Below, piece by piece: positions 47,441 to 57,002 of a stretch of 64,000 bases of DNA. This stretch comes from CAWEFA01 sp963851385. GTDB lineage: Bacteria; Bacteroidota; Bacteroidia; Bacteroidales; DTGW01. A program made the position numbers and the translations under genes. The notes beneath the pieces are model-generated. The model was not told the DNA's origin and did no database searches. It saw nothing but the letters and a program-made list of their open reading frames with translations. Positions within the stretch are counted from its first letter, which is position 1. Each line of letters begins with the position of its first letter. The DNA lies in the NCBI GenBank assembly GCA_963851385.1, contig CAWKPE010000010.1, positions 1 to 64,000 of the forward strand, written 5' to 3'.

Positions 47441-48169
47441 ATGGCTGTAAAATTAAACCCTCATGTTTCAGTTGATTGTGTAATATTCGGATTCAACAAT
47501 ATGAGTCTGAAAGTATTGCTAATTGACAGGAATCAGGGTTTGCCAATGTCAAAACAAACAGCTCCAAAATCACTTAAATTACCAGGCAGTTTGGTATACG
47601 ATGATGAAGATATTGATACTGCCGCTGTGCGTGTTCTTAAAGAACTTACTGGGTTAGAAAATATTTATCTTCAGCAATTTAAAGTTTTTGGTTCACCTGA
47701 CAGGTTAAATAAGAAAGAAGATTTGGAATGGCTGCAATCTTTGACCAAAATGAAAATTAACAGGGTTGTTACAATTGCATTTTACTCACTTGTCAAATTA
47801 AATCAAACTTTACCATGTGATGGTAAAGTTATCTGGTCCGATATCAAGAAAGTTCCCAATCTCGCTTTTGACCATAATGAAATAATCAGGCAAGGTTTGT
47901 TAAATCTGCGTAGCGAGCTTAAGAATGAACCGATTGTTTTTGAGCTGTTGCCCAAAAAGTTTACAATCAGACAACTGCAATTATTATATGAAAATATCCT
48001 TGATAAAAAGCTTGACAATAGAAATTTTCGTAAGGGTATAGCAAAATGGGACTATGTAGTTCAGATTAATGAAAAAGAGAAGAATGTAGCTCATAAACCA
48101 GCTCAATTTTTTAAATTCGATAAAAGAAAATATCAAAAACAACTTAACGATTATTTGTCAGATAAATAA
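47441..48169 (+). CDS. Nudix-derived transcriptional regulator of xylose use (NrtR/AraR type)
   Basis: 242 residues. The N-terminal Nudix-like fold (about 8-145) keeps the position of the Nudix box but reads GSLVYDDEDIDTAAVRVLKELTGL, lacking the catalytic REUXEE glutamates, so it should bind a ligand rather than hydrolyse one. The C-terminus (about 160-235, FTIRQLQLLYENIL, NFRKGIAKWDYV) is the winged helix of this family. The Bacteroides arabinose regulator AraR belongs to the same family. As first gene of a xylB-xylA-xylE operon it most likely senses xylose or a xylose metabolite and controls this operon. Confidence 0.85.
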   Translation: MAVKLNPHVSVDCVIFGFNNMSLKVLLIDRNQGLPMSKQTAPKSLKLPGSLVYDDEDIDTAAVRVLKELTGLENIYLQQFKVFGSPDRLNKKEDLEWLQSLTKMKINRVVTIAFYSLVKLNQTLPCDGKVIWSDIKKVPNLAFDHNEIIRQGLLNLRSELKNEPIVFELLPKKFTIRQLQLLYENILDKKLDNRNFRKGIAKWDYVVQINEKEKNVAHKPAQFFKFDKRKYQKQLNDYLSDK

Positions 48170-48199
48170 AATAATGAATATTAACTAAAAGAATTAAAA

Positions 48200-49684
48200 A
48201 TGTATTTAATAGGATACGACGTTGGAAGTTCATCAGTTAAAGGTAGTATAATAGAAGCTTCCACTGGAAAATGCATTGCATCTGCCTTTTATCCTAAAAC
48301 AGAGATGGAGATAAAGGCTGTTAAACCTGGTTGGGCTGAACAAAATCCTGAAATATGGTGGGATAATCTAAAGGCTGCTACAAAAGAAATTTTAAGTGCT
48401 GCCAAAATCAATCCTGCAGATGTTAAGGCAATAGGTATTTCCTATCAGATGCACGGTTTGGTGACAATTGATAAAAATCTTAAAGTTTTAAGACCGTCTA
48501 TCATTTGGTGCGATAGCAGGGCAGTATCTATTGGAGAAAAAGCATTTCAAGAAATAGGTTCAGAGAATTGCCTGTCTCATTTGCTTAATTCTCCCGGCAA
48601 TTTCACAGCATCTAAGTTAAGATGGGTTAAAGAAAATGAGCCTGACATTTATAAACAAATCTACAAAATAATGTTGCCTGGTGATTTTATCGCTATGAAA
48701 TTAACTGGAAACATCAGTACAACTGCTTCAGGTCTATCGGAAGGTATGTTCTGGGATTTCACATCAGATTCCCTGGCATCTTTTTTATTAGATTATTATG
48801 GTATTGACAAAGATTTTATTCCACAAATATTACCTACTTTTTCAAATCAGGGTGAAGTTTCAGCCGAAGCTGCGAAAGAACTGGGTCTTGCAAAAGGTAT
48901 TCCAGTAGCCTACAGGGCAGGCGATCAACCAAACAATGCATTTTCACTTAATGTATTGCATCCGGGTGAAATTGCAGCTACTGCAGGAACATCAGGAGTA
49001 GTTTACGGTGTTAGTAAAGAAATTAAGTACGATCCACAATCACGTGTTAATACTTTTGCTCATGTGAATCATGATAAGAATAATGCACGATTAGGTGTTC
49101 TTCTTTGCATTAATGGTACCGGTATCCTCAATTCATGGGTAAAGAAAAATGCAAGCTTTGCTGATGTTCCTTATAATGATCTAAATCAGACAGCAGCAGG
49201 AATTACTATTGGAAGCGACGGTCTCTTAATTCTTCCTTTCGGTAATGGAGCAGAACGTATGCTTGGTAATAAAAACATTGGTTGCCACATGGGAAACATT
49301 AATTTCAATGTTCATTCTAATAAGCATATTCTCCGATCTGCACAGGAAGGCATCGTATTTTCTTTTCATTATGGAATGGAATTAATGAAGAAAATTGGTA
49401 TCAATCCTTCTGTTATCCGGGCAGGAAATGCAAATATGTTTTTAAGTCCGGTTTTCAGAGAAACGCTTGCAGGCGTTTCCGGTGCAACTATCGAATTGTA
49501 TAATACAGATGGCGCACAGGGTGCAGCTCGTGGAGCCGGAATTGGTGCCAGAATTTACAAATCGTTTAGCGAAGCCTTTTCTGGATTACAAAAATTGCAG
49601 ACAATTCAGCCTAATACATCAAACAAACAAAAGTATCTTGATGCATTCGAAAACTGGAAAAAATATCTTGAGACAATATTATAG
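48200..49684 (+). CDS. xylB: Xylulokinase
   Basis: FGGY-family sugar kinase, 494 residues, that phosphorylates D-xylulose to xylulose-5-phosphate. N-terminal phosphate-binding loop DVGSSSVKG (about 6-14), substrate region QMHGLVTID and WCDSRA, C-terminal GTSGVVYGV and GNGAERMLGNKN motifs, and the late GGAG-type loop GAQGAARGAGIGA. Second gene of the xylose operon, 30 bases after the regulator and 39 bases before xylA. Confidence 0.95.
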   Translation: MYLIGYDVGSSSVKGSIIEASTGKCIASAFYPKTEMEIKAVKPGWAEQNPEIWWDNLKAATKEILSAAKINPADVKAIGISYQMHGLVTIDKNLKVLRPSIIWCDSRAVSIGEKAFQEIGSENCLSHLLNSPGNFTASKLRWVKENEPDIYKQIYKIMLPGDFIAMKLTGNISTTASGLSEGMFWDFTSDSLASFLLDYYGIDKDFIPQILPTFSNQGEVSAEAAKELGLAKGIPVAYRAGDQPNNAFSLNVLHPGEIAATAGTSGVVYGVSKEIKYDPQSRVNTFAHVNHDKNNARLGVLLCINGTGILNSWVKKNASFADVPYNDLNQTAAGITIGSDGLLILPFGNGAERMLGNKNIGCHMGNINFNVHSNKHILRSAQEGIVFSFHYGMELMKKIGINPSVIRAGNANMFLSPVFRETLAGVSGATIELYNTDGAQGAARGAGIGARIYKSFSEAFSGLQKLQTIQPNTSNKQKYLDAFENWKKYLETIL

Positions 49685-49723
49685 TGAAAAATTTATAATT
49701 ATGAACCATTAAAATATATTACT

Positions 49724-51031
49724 ATGGAATACTTTAAAGGAATAGGAAAAATAAAATTCGAAGGTCGTGAATCGACCAATCCGTTAGCATTTAAATTTTA
49801 TGATGAAAATAAAATGGTAGCCGGCAAAAGTATGAAGGATCATTTTCGTTTTGCAATGGCATACTGGCATACGCTGTGCGGTACGGGAGGAGATCCTTTC
49901 GGCCCCGGCACAAAGAATTTTCCCTGGTTTGAAGGCAACGACATTTTAAGCCGTGGAAAAAATAAAATGGATGCAGCTTTTGAGTTCTTAACAAAAATTG
50001 GAATTCCATTCTATTGCTTTCATGACATCGATTTGATTGATGAAGGCAACAGCATTGCCGAATATGAAAAGAACCTTAGCGCAATTGTAGACTATGCTAA
50101 AGAAAAACAAAAAGCATCGGGAGTAAAACTTCTTTGGGGAACTGCAAATGTATTTTCAAATCCACGTTATATGAACGGTGCATCAACTAATCCTGATTTT
50201 AATGCATTGTGTTATGCTGGCACACAAGTTAAAAATGCTATTGATGCTACTATTGCATTGGGAGGTGAAGGTTACGTATTCTGGGGTGGCCGCGAAGGAT
50301 ACATGAGCCTTTTAAATACAAACATGAAACGTGAACTTGAACATCTTGGTAAGTTTTTAAGCATGGCTCGTGATTATGGGCGTAAGCAGGGTTTCAAAGG
50401 ATGTTTCTATATTGAGCCTAAACCAATGGAACCAACCAAACATCAATATGATTTTGACGCTGCTACAGTAATCAGTTTCCTTCGTCAGTATGGTCTTGAT
50501 AAAGATTTTAAGTTAAATATTGAAGTTAACCATGCAACTCTTGCCGGACACACATTTCAGCATGATCTGCAAGTGGCAGCCGACGCTGGATTGCTTGGAA
50601 GTATCGATGCCAATCGTGGCGACTATCAGAACGGTTGGGATACCGATCAATTCCCGATTAATATTTATGAATTGGTTGAAGCTTTGCTTGTAATAGTTGA
50701 AGCAGGTGGTTTTAAAACCGGCGGTATCAATTTCGATGCTAAAACCCGTCGTAATTCTACTGATTTGGAGGACATTTTCATCGCACACATTGCAGGTATG
50801 GATGCATTTGCCCGCGCTTTGTTGGTTACAAATGATGTTCTTACAAAATCTCCTTATAAGAAAATGCGCGCTGAACGTTATGCTTCATTCGATTCAGGAA
50901 AAGGAGCTGATTATGAAAAAGGAAAACTTACTCTTGAGGACCTTCGCAACCTGGCAATTGCAAATGGTGAACCTAAACAGATTAGCGGTAAGCAGGAACT
51001 CTATGAAACATTTATCAACCAATATATTTAA
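49724..51031 (+). CDS. xylA: Xylose isomerase
   Basis: 435 residues, class II xylose isomerase that interconverts D-xylose and D-xylulose using two divalent metals. Signature motifs: FCFHDIDLIDEG (catalytic His region), VFWGGREGYMSLLNT, IEPKPMEPTKHQYDFD, EVNHATLAGHTFQHDL and DANRGDYQNGWDTDQFP with the metal ligands. Bacteroidota enzymes of this type are the ones closest to the fungal Piromyces enzyme. Located between xylB and the transporter. Confidence 0.97.
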   Translation: MEYFKGIGKIKFEGRESTNPLAFKFYDENKMVAGKSMKDHFRFAMAYWHTLCGTGGDPFGPGTKNFPWFEGNDILSRGKNKMDAAFEFLTKIGIPFYCFHDIDLIDEGNSIAEYEKNLSAIVDYAKEKQKASGVKLLWGTANVFSNPRYMNGASTNPDFNALCYAGTQVKNAIDATIALGGEGYVFWGGREGYMSLLNTNMKRELEHLGKFLSMARDYGRKQGFKGCFYIEPKPMEPTKHQYDFDAATVISFLRQYGLDKDFKLNIEVNHATLAGHTFQHDLQVAADAGLLGSIDANRGDYQNGWDTDQFPINIYELVEALLVIVEAGGFKTGGINFDAKTRRNSTDLEDIFIAHIAGMDAFARALLVTNDVLTKSPYKKMRAERYASFDSGKGADYEKGKLTLEDLRNLAIANGEPKQISGKQELYETFINQYI

Positions 51032-51072
51032 TTAAACAAATAGTCTAATTACTAACATATAAATTAATAATT

Positions 51073-52761
51073 ATGGCATTTATTGATACGACTTCAAAAA
51101 CACAACAAACAAGCTATAAAAAAGGGAGTTCAATATATATTATTGCACTTACCCTGGTAGCCACCTTGGGTGGTCTGCTGTTTGGTTACGATACAGCTGT
51201 TGTCAATGGCGCTGAAAAATCCTTGGTAGAATTTTATATCTACAAAATACAAGGCGGTGTATATGTATATGCATCCAACATCTTTGATGTAATTAGCCAA
51301 TACCGATGGATGATGACATTGGTATTGTATTTCGTTTTTATAATAATAAGCGGTCAGGTAATAAGACTACTTGGCACAAAAAAAGGAGGAATAATTGGTG
51401 CTGGTATTATTGTAATACTAACTATATGGGTAATTGGTTTTATGGGCAAACCTATTCCTACGAATACCGATGCTTCCCTTTTAAAAGACACAGTTGATGC
51501 TGTGAAAGGATTTGTTATAGCCAGTGCACTGATAGGATGTGTTATTGGTGGTGCTTTGGCAGGATTTATTTCCAAGTCATTTGGCCGGAAAAACGGTTTG
51601 ATAATAGCCGCGATTGCTTTCTTTGTTTCAGCAATTGGAGCCTGGAAACCTGAAACTTTTAATATATTTGGTACGTTGCCGGTTTATTCATTTGTTGTGT
51701 ACCGTATCATTGGCGGTATTGGTGTGGGTATTGCATCTATGATTTCGCCCATGTATATTGCTGAAATTGCCCCTGCGAACGTCCGTGGACGTTTGGTTTC
51801 GTTCAACCAGTTTGCAATCATTTTTGGTATGTTGGTTATTTATTTTGTCAACTATTTTATCGCTAAGTCAGGCAATGAGCAATGGCTTACAAACATTGGC
51901 TGGCGATGGATGTTCTTCTCAGGAGCTATACCTGCCATAGTGTTTTTAATACTTTTATTCTTTGTTCCTGAAACACCGCGTTATCTCGTTTTAAAAAATA
52001 AGGAAGACAAGGCATTGAAAGTATTGAAGAAGATTGCAGGTGAAGAAAATGCCCAAAAAATATTGAATGAAATTAAAAGTACATTGCACGAACACAATGC
52101 CCCTTGGTTAACATATGGTTTTCTGGTAATTTTTATAGGTATTATGTTATCCGTGTTCCAACAGTTTGTAGGCATAAATGTGGTGTTGTATTATGCCGGT
52201 AATATCTTCCGCAATATGGGCGCATCAACCAATAGCTCGTTGTTACAAACAATCATAGTTGGTGCAGTGAATCTCATTTTCACTGTTGTTGCAATCTTAA
52301 CTGTTGATAAATTTGGCCGCAAACCACTTATGATAATAGGTTCAATTGGTATGGCCATTAGTATGTTTGCACTTGGTCTAACCTTCTTTTTTGGTCACAC
52401 TGGAGGAGAACTTACCAAATCACAAGGATTTGCAGCCCTCATTTTTATGCTTACTTATACTGCCTCATTTGCGTTAAGCTGGGGACCTGTATGCTGGGTG
52501 TTACTTTCTGAAATTTTTCCGAATAGCATTCGCGGGGCAATGTCAATTGCAGTTGCTGCACAATGGATAGCAAACTGGGTTGTTTCACTGACCTTCCCCA
52601 TGATGAACGACAATGTTTGGCTCACCAATTTATTCAATCACGGTTTTTCATATTGGATATACGGTTTAATGGGCATATTGTCGGCATTGTTTATGTGGAA
52701 ACTTGTTCCTGAAACAAAAGGGAAAACACTTGAGGAAATGGAACATCTTTGGAAAAAGTAA
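51073..52761 (+). CDS. xylE: D-xylose:proton symporter (MFS sugar porter)
   Basis: 562 residues, 12 membrane helices of the sugar-porter family. Typical motifs: GGLLFGYDTAVVNGA in helix 1, GRKNG, RIIGGIGVGIASMISPMYIAEIAP, NVRGRLVSFNQ, PETPRYLVLK in the central loop, QQFVGINVVLYY in helix 7, FGRKPLM and VPETKGKTLEEME at the C-terminus. A long insert with an extra hydrophobic stretch lies between helices 1 and 2 (about residues 45-125), common in Bacteroidota XylE. Last gene of the operon, followed by a terminator. Confidence 0.93.
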   Translation: MAFIDTTSKTQQTSYKKGSSIYIIALTLVATLGGLLFGYDTAVVNGAEKSLVEFYIYKIQGGVYVYASNIFDVISQYRWMMTLVLYFVFIIISGQVIRLLGTKKGGIIGAGIIVILTIWVIGFMGKPIPTNTDASLLKDTVDAVKGFVIASALIGCVIGGALAGFISKSFGRKNGLIIAAIAFFVSAIGAWKPETFNIFGTLPVYSFVVYRIIGGIGVGIASMISPMYIAEIAPANVRGRLVSFNQFAIIFGMLVIYFVNYFIAKSGNEQWLTNIGWRWMFFSGAIPAIVFLILLFFVPETPRYLVLKNKEDKALKVLKKIAGEENAQKILNEIKSTLHEHNAPWLTYGFLVIFIGIMLSVFQQFVGINVVLYYAGNIFRNMGASTNSSLLQTIIVGAVNLIFTVVAILTVDKFGRKPLMIIGSIGMAISMFALGLTFFFGHTGGELTKSQGFAALIFMLTYTASFALSWGPVCWVLLSEIFPNSIRGAMSIAVAAQWIANWVVSLTFPMMNDNVWLTNLFNHGFSYWIYGLMGILSALFMWKLVPETKGKTLEEMEHLWKK

Positions 52762-52784
52762 GTTTAAAATAAATCTTTCCTATT

Positions 52785-52820
52785 GAATCCATCGATATAT
52801 TCGATGGATTCTTTGTTTGA
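52785..52820 (+). terminator. Terminator of the xylose operon
   Basis: The perfect 11-bp stem GAATCCATCGA (52785-52795) with 52801-52811, loop TATAT, followed by TTTGTTTG, starts 24 bases after the xylE stop. Confidence 0.9.
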
Positions 52821-52941
52821 ACCAGTTTGAAAAAAAATTAAATAAATTTGAATTGGTGCTTAACTTTTTTGAAATTAACCTTTTGCCGAGATTTTAATTC
52901 ATTTTGCCGAAAATACATACCTGCAAATTTGAAATTGCGTA

Positions 52942-52949
52942 TATCTTTG
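52942..52949 (+). promoter_or_regulatory. Possible Bacteroidota -7 element
   Basis: TATCTTTG matches the phylum's -7 consensus TAnnTTTG and lies 33 bases before the start of the LiaF-like gene. No well-spaced -33 TTG box is seen, so this rests on a short motif. Confidence 0.3.
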
Positions 52950-52982
52950 ACTCAGAATTTAAAATAAAATAAATTTGGAAAT

Positions 52983-53738
52983 ATGGAAAGATATAATGGA
53001 AATAACAATTACAAACCAAATAATACAAGGAAAGTTGTTTTTGGCTTAATTATAGTAGCTTTGGGAGCATTGTTATTAGCCGATAACTTTGAAGGCTTAA
53101 GCGAACATATCAGATCTGTTGTTTTTTCACTTCCAATGCTCATAGTGGCAATTGGTATCCTTAACCTTTTCGGTAGAAGAAGTTATGTGACAGGAGTAAT
53201 TATAATAATGGTTGGCGTTTTCTTTCTTATTCCTAAAATTTTCTACAATATTGATCCTGATTTTACCAGGCTTTTTTGGCCGTCAATATTAATAGCAATC
53301 GGAATATTAATAATTGTTAGAAGAGGTATGGGGCATGATCATCATCATCATCACTTTCATAAACACTTTCATGATTATACTGCTAAAGAAACATCTGACG
53401 GATATATAGATGAAGTCAATATTTTTGGAGGAAACAAATCAAAAATAGTTTCTCAAAACTTTAAAGGTGGTAAAATAACATCTATTTTTGGAGGTTCAGA
53501 GCTTGATTTTACTCATGCTCAACTTGCTGAAGGCACAAATGTAATTGACATGGTATGCATGTTTGGTGGAACTTCAATGATTTTGCCTGCCGATTGGTAC
53601 GTACGTTCCAAAGTAGTTTCAATACTTGGCGGTTTTGCTGATAAACGTTTAAATATTTCCAATCCGGCAGTAAAAGACCGTGAACTCGTTATCAAGGGTA
53701 TTGCTATATTTGGTGGTGGTGAAATTAAAAGCATCTGA
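52983..53738 (+). CDS. LiaF-like membrane protein with His-rich linker
   Basis: 251 residues. Four hydrophobic segments (about 18-34, 43-60, 68-85, 93-108) form the DUF5668-like membrane part. A linker very rich in histidine follows (HDHHHHHFHKHFHDY, about 117-131), then a beta-repeat domain with three FGG turns (IFGGNKS, IFGGSEL, MFGGTSM) like the C-terminal domain of LiaF. In Firmicutes LiaF restrains a cell-envelope stress kinase. The LytS/LytR pair downstream fits such a sensor role (inference). The His-rich linker could bind metal. Confidence 0.75.
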   Translation: MERYNGNNNYKPNNTRKVVFGLIIVALGALLLADNFEGLSEHIRSVVFSLPMLIVAIGILNLFGRRSYVTGVIIIMVGVFFLIPKIFYNIDPDFTRLFWPSILIAIGILIIVRRGMGHDHHHHHFHKHFHDYTAKETSDGYIDEVNIFGGNKSKIVSQNFKGGKITSIFGGSELDFTHAQLAEGTNVIDMVCMFGGTSMILPADWYVRSKVVSILGGFADKRLNISNPAVKDRELVIKGIAIFGGGEIKSI

Positions 53739-53906
53739 AATCAATATGCCGATTAGCCGATGTGCTACTTTTTCAAAAAATCTTATGCAATTATCTCAAT
53801 ATTTAAATTGATTCATTAATGATTTTAATTGAAGAAAAATTAATTAACAAAGTAATTAATTTTCTCATTTTCAAATTGTAGAATTTTCAAATTATCAAAT
53901 TGTTTT

Positions 53907-54965
53907 ATGCAACATCCAGTATTGAAAAATACCCGCTCTTTACTAATCTATATTGCCATTTGGATGGTAATTGCATTCTGCGATTTTTTTCTAATACATT
54001 TGAAATTTAACTATAGTCTTACAGAGTGCCTGACAGGTAGCATGCTTTCTGATGGTTTGTATGCTTTAATGGGTGTGGCAATTTGGTATGCAGTGCTGTA
54101 TAGTTTTCCTGAAAAAATAGGTGCCCTAAATTTGATAATAAATCATATCACTGCAGCGACCGTTTTAGTCATCATTTGGAATGTCGTTTCCTTATTTCTT
54201 GTGAAATTATTAATTAGCGATCATTTTTATAATTTCATGATTGAACATATCGAATGGCATGTTGCAATTGGTTTTCTTTATTATTTTATTTTGGTACTTA
54301 TTTATTACATTATTATTTATAACGTTAATTTAAAAGAAAAAAGAAAAAATGAAGACAGATTAATGGCTATAATAAATGAAGCTGAGTTAAACCTTTTAAA
54401 GTCTCAAATTAACCCTCATTTTTTATTTAATAGTTTAAATTCTATAAGTTCTCTTACTGTTACCAATCCAACTAAAGCCCAGGAGATGATTATAAAATTA
54501 TCCGATTTCCTGCGGTATTCTATTTCCCGAAGCATTAACCAAAAATCAAATTTAAAGTTAGAGCTTGAAAACATTCAACGATACTTGGATATCGAGAAAA
54601 CCAGGTTCGGTGATAAATTAAATTATCAGCCCGATATTACTCCTGATTGTCTGGATAAGATGTTACCCACAATGATTTTACAACCTCTTTATGAAAATGC
54701 CATAAAACATGGTGTGTATGAAAGTACTGAACCAATAACTTTACAAGTAAAGGCATATAATGAAAATAATTTGTTAATAATTTTAATAACAAACAATTTT
54801 GATCCTGAAACACCAGCTAAAAAAGGTTCCGGAATAGGTTTAAAAAACATAAAAGAACGTTTAAGGCTCACATATCAAATGGATGGATTACTTTATACAA
54901 ACAAAACACACAATATTTTTGAAGTAAAGCTGGTAATTCCTCAAAACGAACAATTTAATAACTAA
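53907..54965 (+). CDS. LytS/YehU-family sensor histidine kinase
   Basis: 352 residues. Four membrane helices in about residues 12-145, short cytoplasmic linker, then a His_kinase domain with the phospho-acceptor motif SQINPHFLFNSLNSI (about 165-180) and an HATPase with NAIKHG and GSGIGLKNIKERL. It phosphorylates LytTR-type regulators, and the gene 122 bases downstream is such a regulator. With the LiaF-like gene upstream it probably forms an envelope-sensing module. Confidence 0.9.
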   Translation: MQHPVLKNTRSLLIYIAIWMVIAFCDFFLIHLKFNYSLTECLTGSMLSDGLYALMGVAIWYAVLYSFPEKIGALNLIINHITAATVLVIIWNVVSLFLVKLLISDHFYNFMIEHIEWHVAIGFLYYFILVLIYYIIIYNVNLKEKRKNEDRLMAIINEAELNLLKSQINPHFLFNSLNSISSLTVTNPTKAQEMIIKLSDFLRYSISRSINQKSNLKLELENIQRYLDIEKTRFGDKLNYQPDITPDCLDKMLPTMILQPLYENAIKHGVYESTEPITLQVKAYNENNLLIILITNNFDPETPAKKGSGIGLKNIKERLRLTYQMDGLLYTNKTHNIFEVKLVIPQNEQFNN

Positions 54966-55087
54966 ACTGAAAACTTCTTGACAGCTATAACATAAGTTCA
55001 CAAATAAAGATTAACCCTAGCTATAAAATGAAAACTCATAATAATGAATATAGTAAAAAAATATAAACTTTAAACTTTAATCTGAAC

Positions 55088-55837
55088 ATGAGTATCCGTA
55101 CAATTATTATCGAAGATGAAGCACCGGCAAGGGATATTGTGAAAATATATCTCAATAAATATCCCGAAATAGAATTACTTGGTGAATTTGCAGATGGATT
55201 TGGCGGTATTAAAGCAATCAACGAGCTTAAGCCCGATTTGCTTTTACTCGATATCCAGTTACCAAAGTTAAATGGCTTCGAGATTTTAGAACTGGTAGAG
55301 CATTTTCCCATAATTATATTTACTACTGCTTACGATCAATTTGCGTTAAAAGCATTCGAAATGAACGCTACCGATTATTTGTTAAAACCATTTTCATCAG
55401 AACGTTTTGATACTGCTTTACAAAAGGCATTTGAAAAACTTAAAAACAAAAATCACGAGGCTAAAGTTGTTCAGAAATTAGTTGAAACAGTAAGTGAAAA
55501 GGCTGAAAATATTGACAGGGTAGTTGTAAAAACAGGAAGCAAAATAAAGGTTATTCCGGCTGAGAAAATCATTTATATTGAAGCACAGGATGACTATGTA
55601 ATGATTTACACTGATGAAAGCAAACACTTGAAGGAAAAAACCATGAAATATTTTGAAACACATCTTAATGCTTCACATTTCATACGTATCCATCGTTCAT
55701 ATATTGTAAATGTAAATTATATTGCTCAATTGGAACATTTCACCAAAGACAGTTACCTGGTTATTCTTAAAAATGGTGCCAAACTAAAAGTAAGTGACAG
55801 CGGGTATAAGAATTTAAAAGCAAGGTTAAATTTCTAA
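55088..55837 (+). CDS. LytTR-family response regulator
   Basis: 249 residues. Receiver domain (1-120) with acidic IEDE, phospho-Asp D55 in LLLLDIQLP and conserved Lys in LLKPF. A linker then leads to a LytTR DNA-binding domain (about 145-245, IPAEKIIYIEAQDDYVMIYT, FIRIHRSYIVNVNYI). It is the partner of the LytS-type kinase before it. Targets are unknown. Confidence 0.93.
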   Translation: MSIRTIIIEDEAPARDIVKIYLNKYPEIELLGEFADGFGGIKAINELKPDLLLLDIQLPKLNGFEILELVEHFPIIIFTTAYDQFALKAFEMNATDYLLKPFSSERFDTALQKAFEKLKNKNHEAKVVQKLVETVSEKAENIDRVVVKTGSKIKVIPAEKIIYIEAQDDYVMIYTDESKHLKEKTMKYFETHLNASHFIRIHRSYIVNVNYIAQLEHFTKDSYLVILKNGAKLKVSDSGYKNLKARLNF

Positions 55838-55861
55838 TGAAACAAACACTCATAAAATAAA

Positions 55862-55894
55862 AATCCCTAATCTTTATTAGAATAGGGATTTTTT
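55862..55894. terminator. Bidirectional terminator
   Basis: AATCCCTA (55862-55869) pairs with TAGGGATT (55883-55890), with a T-run on the plus side and an A-run (T-run in the minus transcript) on the other. It serves both the response regulator and the converging rplI. Confidence 0.85.
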
Positions 55895-55908
55895 ATATGT
55901 ACAAATTT

Positions 55909-56355
55909 TTATTCTGAAACTATTTCAAAAGCTATTTCAACATTCACTTCTTTATGAAGTTTAATTTTAGCAGTGTAATTACCAACTTCCTTAATAAGTT
56001 CTTCCTTAATAAAAATATTTTTACGGTCGACATTGAAGCCTTTTTCAGCTAATGCTTCTGAAAGTTGAATTGTGTTTACAGAACCAAATATCTTACCTTT
56101 TGTACTTGTTTTTGCGCCAATTGTAAGTTTGAGTCCTTTCATGTTTTCAGCAATAACAAGCGCTTCTTCTTTGACTTTTGCTTCTTTATGAGCACGTTGC
56201 TTTATATTTTCAGCATGTACTTTCTTTGCCGATTCAGTCGCATTGGCGGCAAGTCCCCTGGGAATAAGATAATTTCTGGCATAGCCATTTTTTACTTTTA
56301 CTATGTCATCTTTACTACCCAGATTCGATATATCTTGTTTTAAAATTACTTCCAT
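55909..56355 (-). CDS. rplI: 50S ribosomal protein L9
   Basis: 148 residues: N-terminal MEVILKQDISNLGSKDDIVKVKNGYARNYLIPRG-type domain, long connecting helix (about 42-75) and C-terminal rRNA-binding domain with KIFGSVNTIQLSEAL. Last gene of the rpsF-rpsR-rplI operon, 19 bases after rpsR. Length is normal for the family. Confidence 0.97.
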   Translation of the reverse strand: MEVILKQDISNLGSKDDIVKVKNGYARNYLIPRGLAANATESAKKVHAENIKQRAHKEAKVKEEALVIAENMKGLKLTIGAKTSTKGKIFGSVNTIQLSEALAEKGFNVDRKNIFIKEELIKEVGNYTAKIKLHKEVNVEIAFEIVSE

Positions 56356-56374
56356 TGAAAAATCCTCCCAAATA

Positions 56375-56644
56375 TTATTTTAACATATCAGTTACGTAAG
56401 GCAGGAGCGCAATAAAGCGAGCTCTTTTAATTGCTGTAGATACTTTACGTTGATACTTTAATGATGTACCTGTAAGCCTGCGAGGCAATATTTTACCTTG
56501 TTCATTTAAAAATTTTTTAAGGAATTCCGGATCTTTGTAGTCAATATATTTTATGCGATTCTTTTTGAATCTGCAATATTTTTTCTTTTTGATTTCTACC
56601 GTAGGCGGAGTTAAATACCTGATTTCTGTTTGATTTTGTGCCAT
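56375..56644 (-). CDS. rpsR: 30S ribosomal protein S18
   Basis: 89 residues with the family core RIKYIDYKDPEFLKKFL, KILPRRLTGTSLKYQRKV and AIKRARFIALLPY. Sits between rpsF and rplI. Its start ATG (56644) follows the corrected rpsF stop by 3 bases, with GGAGG at the rpsF end acting as ribosome-binding site. Confidence 0.97.
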   Translation of the reverse strand: MAQNQTEIRYLTPPTVEIKKKKYCRFKKNRIKYIDYKDPEFLKKFLNEQGKILPRRLTGTSLKYQRKVSTAIKRARFIALLPYVTDMLK

Positions 56645-56647
56645 AAT

Positions 56648-57002
56648 TTATTCCTCCAATTTTTTTTCGGGTTCTTTCAATGTTTCTTTTCTTCTCGCTA
56701 TATTCTATGGCATATTTATCCATTTTAAAAGTAAGAAAACGAATAATACGCTCATCTCGACGATATTCAATTTCAAGTTTTCCAACAAATTCCGGTTCGG
56801 CTTTAAATTCAATAAGGTTGTAAAAACCAGTAGTTTTCTTTTGAATAGGATATGCCAATTTTTTAAGTCCCCAGTTCTCGCTGTGGACTATTTCAGCTCC
56901 GCTGTCGGTTAAAAATTTTTTAAATTTGCTAACCGCTTCCTTCATCTGACTTTCAGACAAAACGGGAGTTACAATGAAAACGGTTTCGTACTGTCTTAAC
57001 AT
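56648..57002 (-). CDS. rpsF: 30S ribosomal protein S6, frame altered by one extra base near its end
   Basis: The core (MLRQYETVFIVTPVLSE, ENWGLKKLAYPIQKKTTGFY, FRRDE-like YRRDERIIRFLTF, MDKYAIEYSEKKR) is standard S6. After KKR the listed frame runs 104 bases into rpsR (to 56541) and codes a tail of no family likeness. Dropping one A near 56684 instead gives TLKEPEKKLEE and a TAA at 56648-56650, just before the rpsR start, for a length of about 118, close to relatives (about 114). The extra A is thus probably an error. If real, S6 would carry a 35-residue extension overlapping rpsR. Confidence 0.85.
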
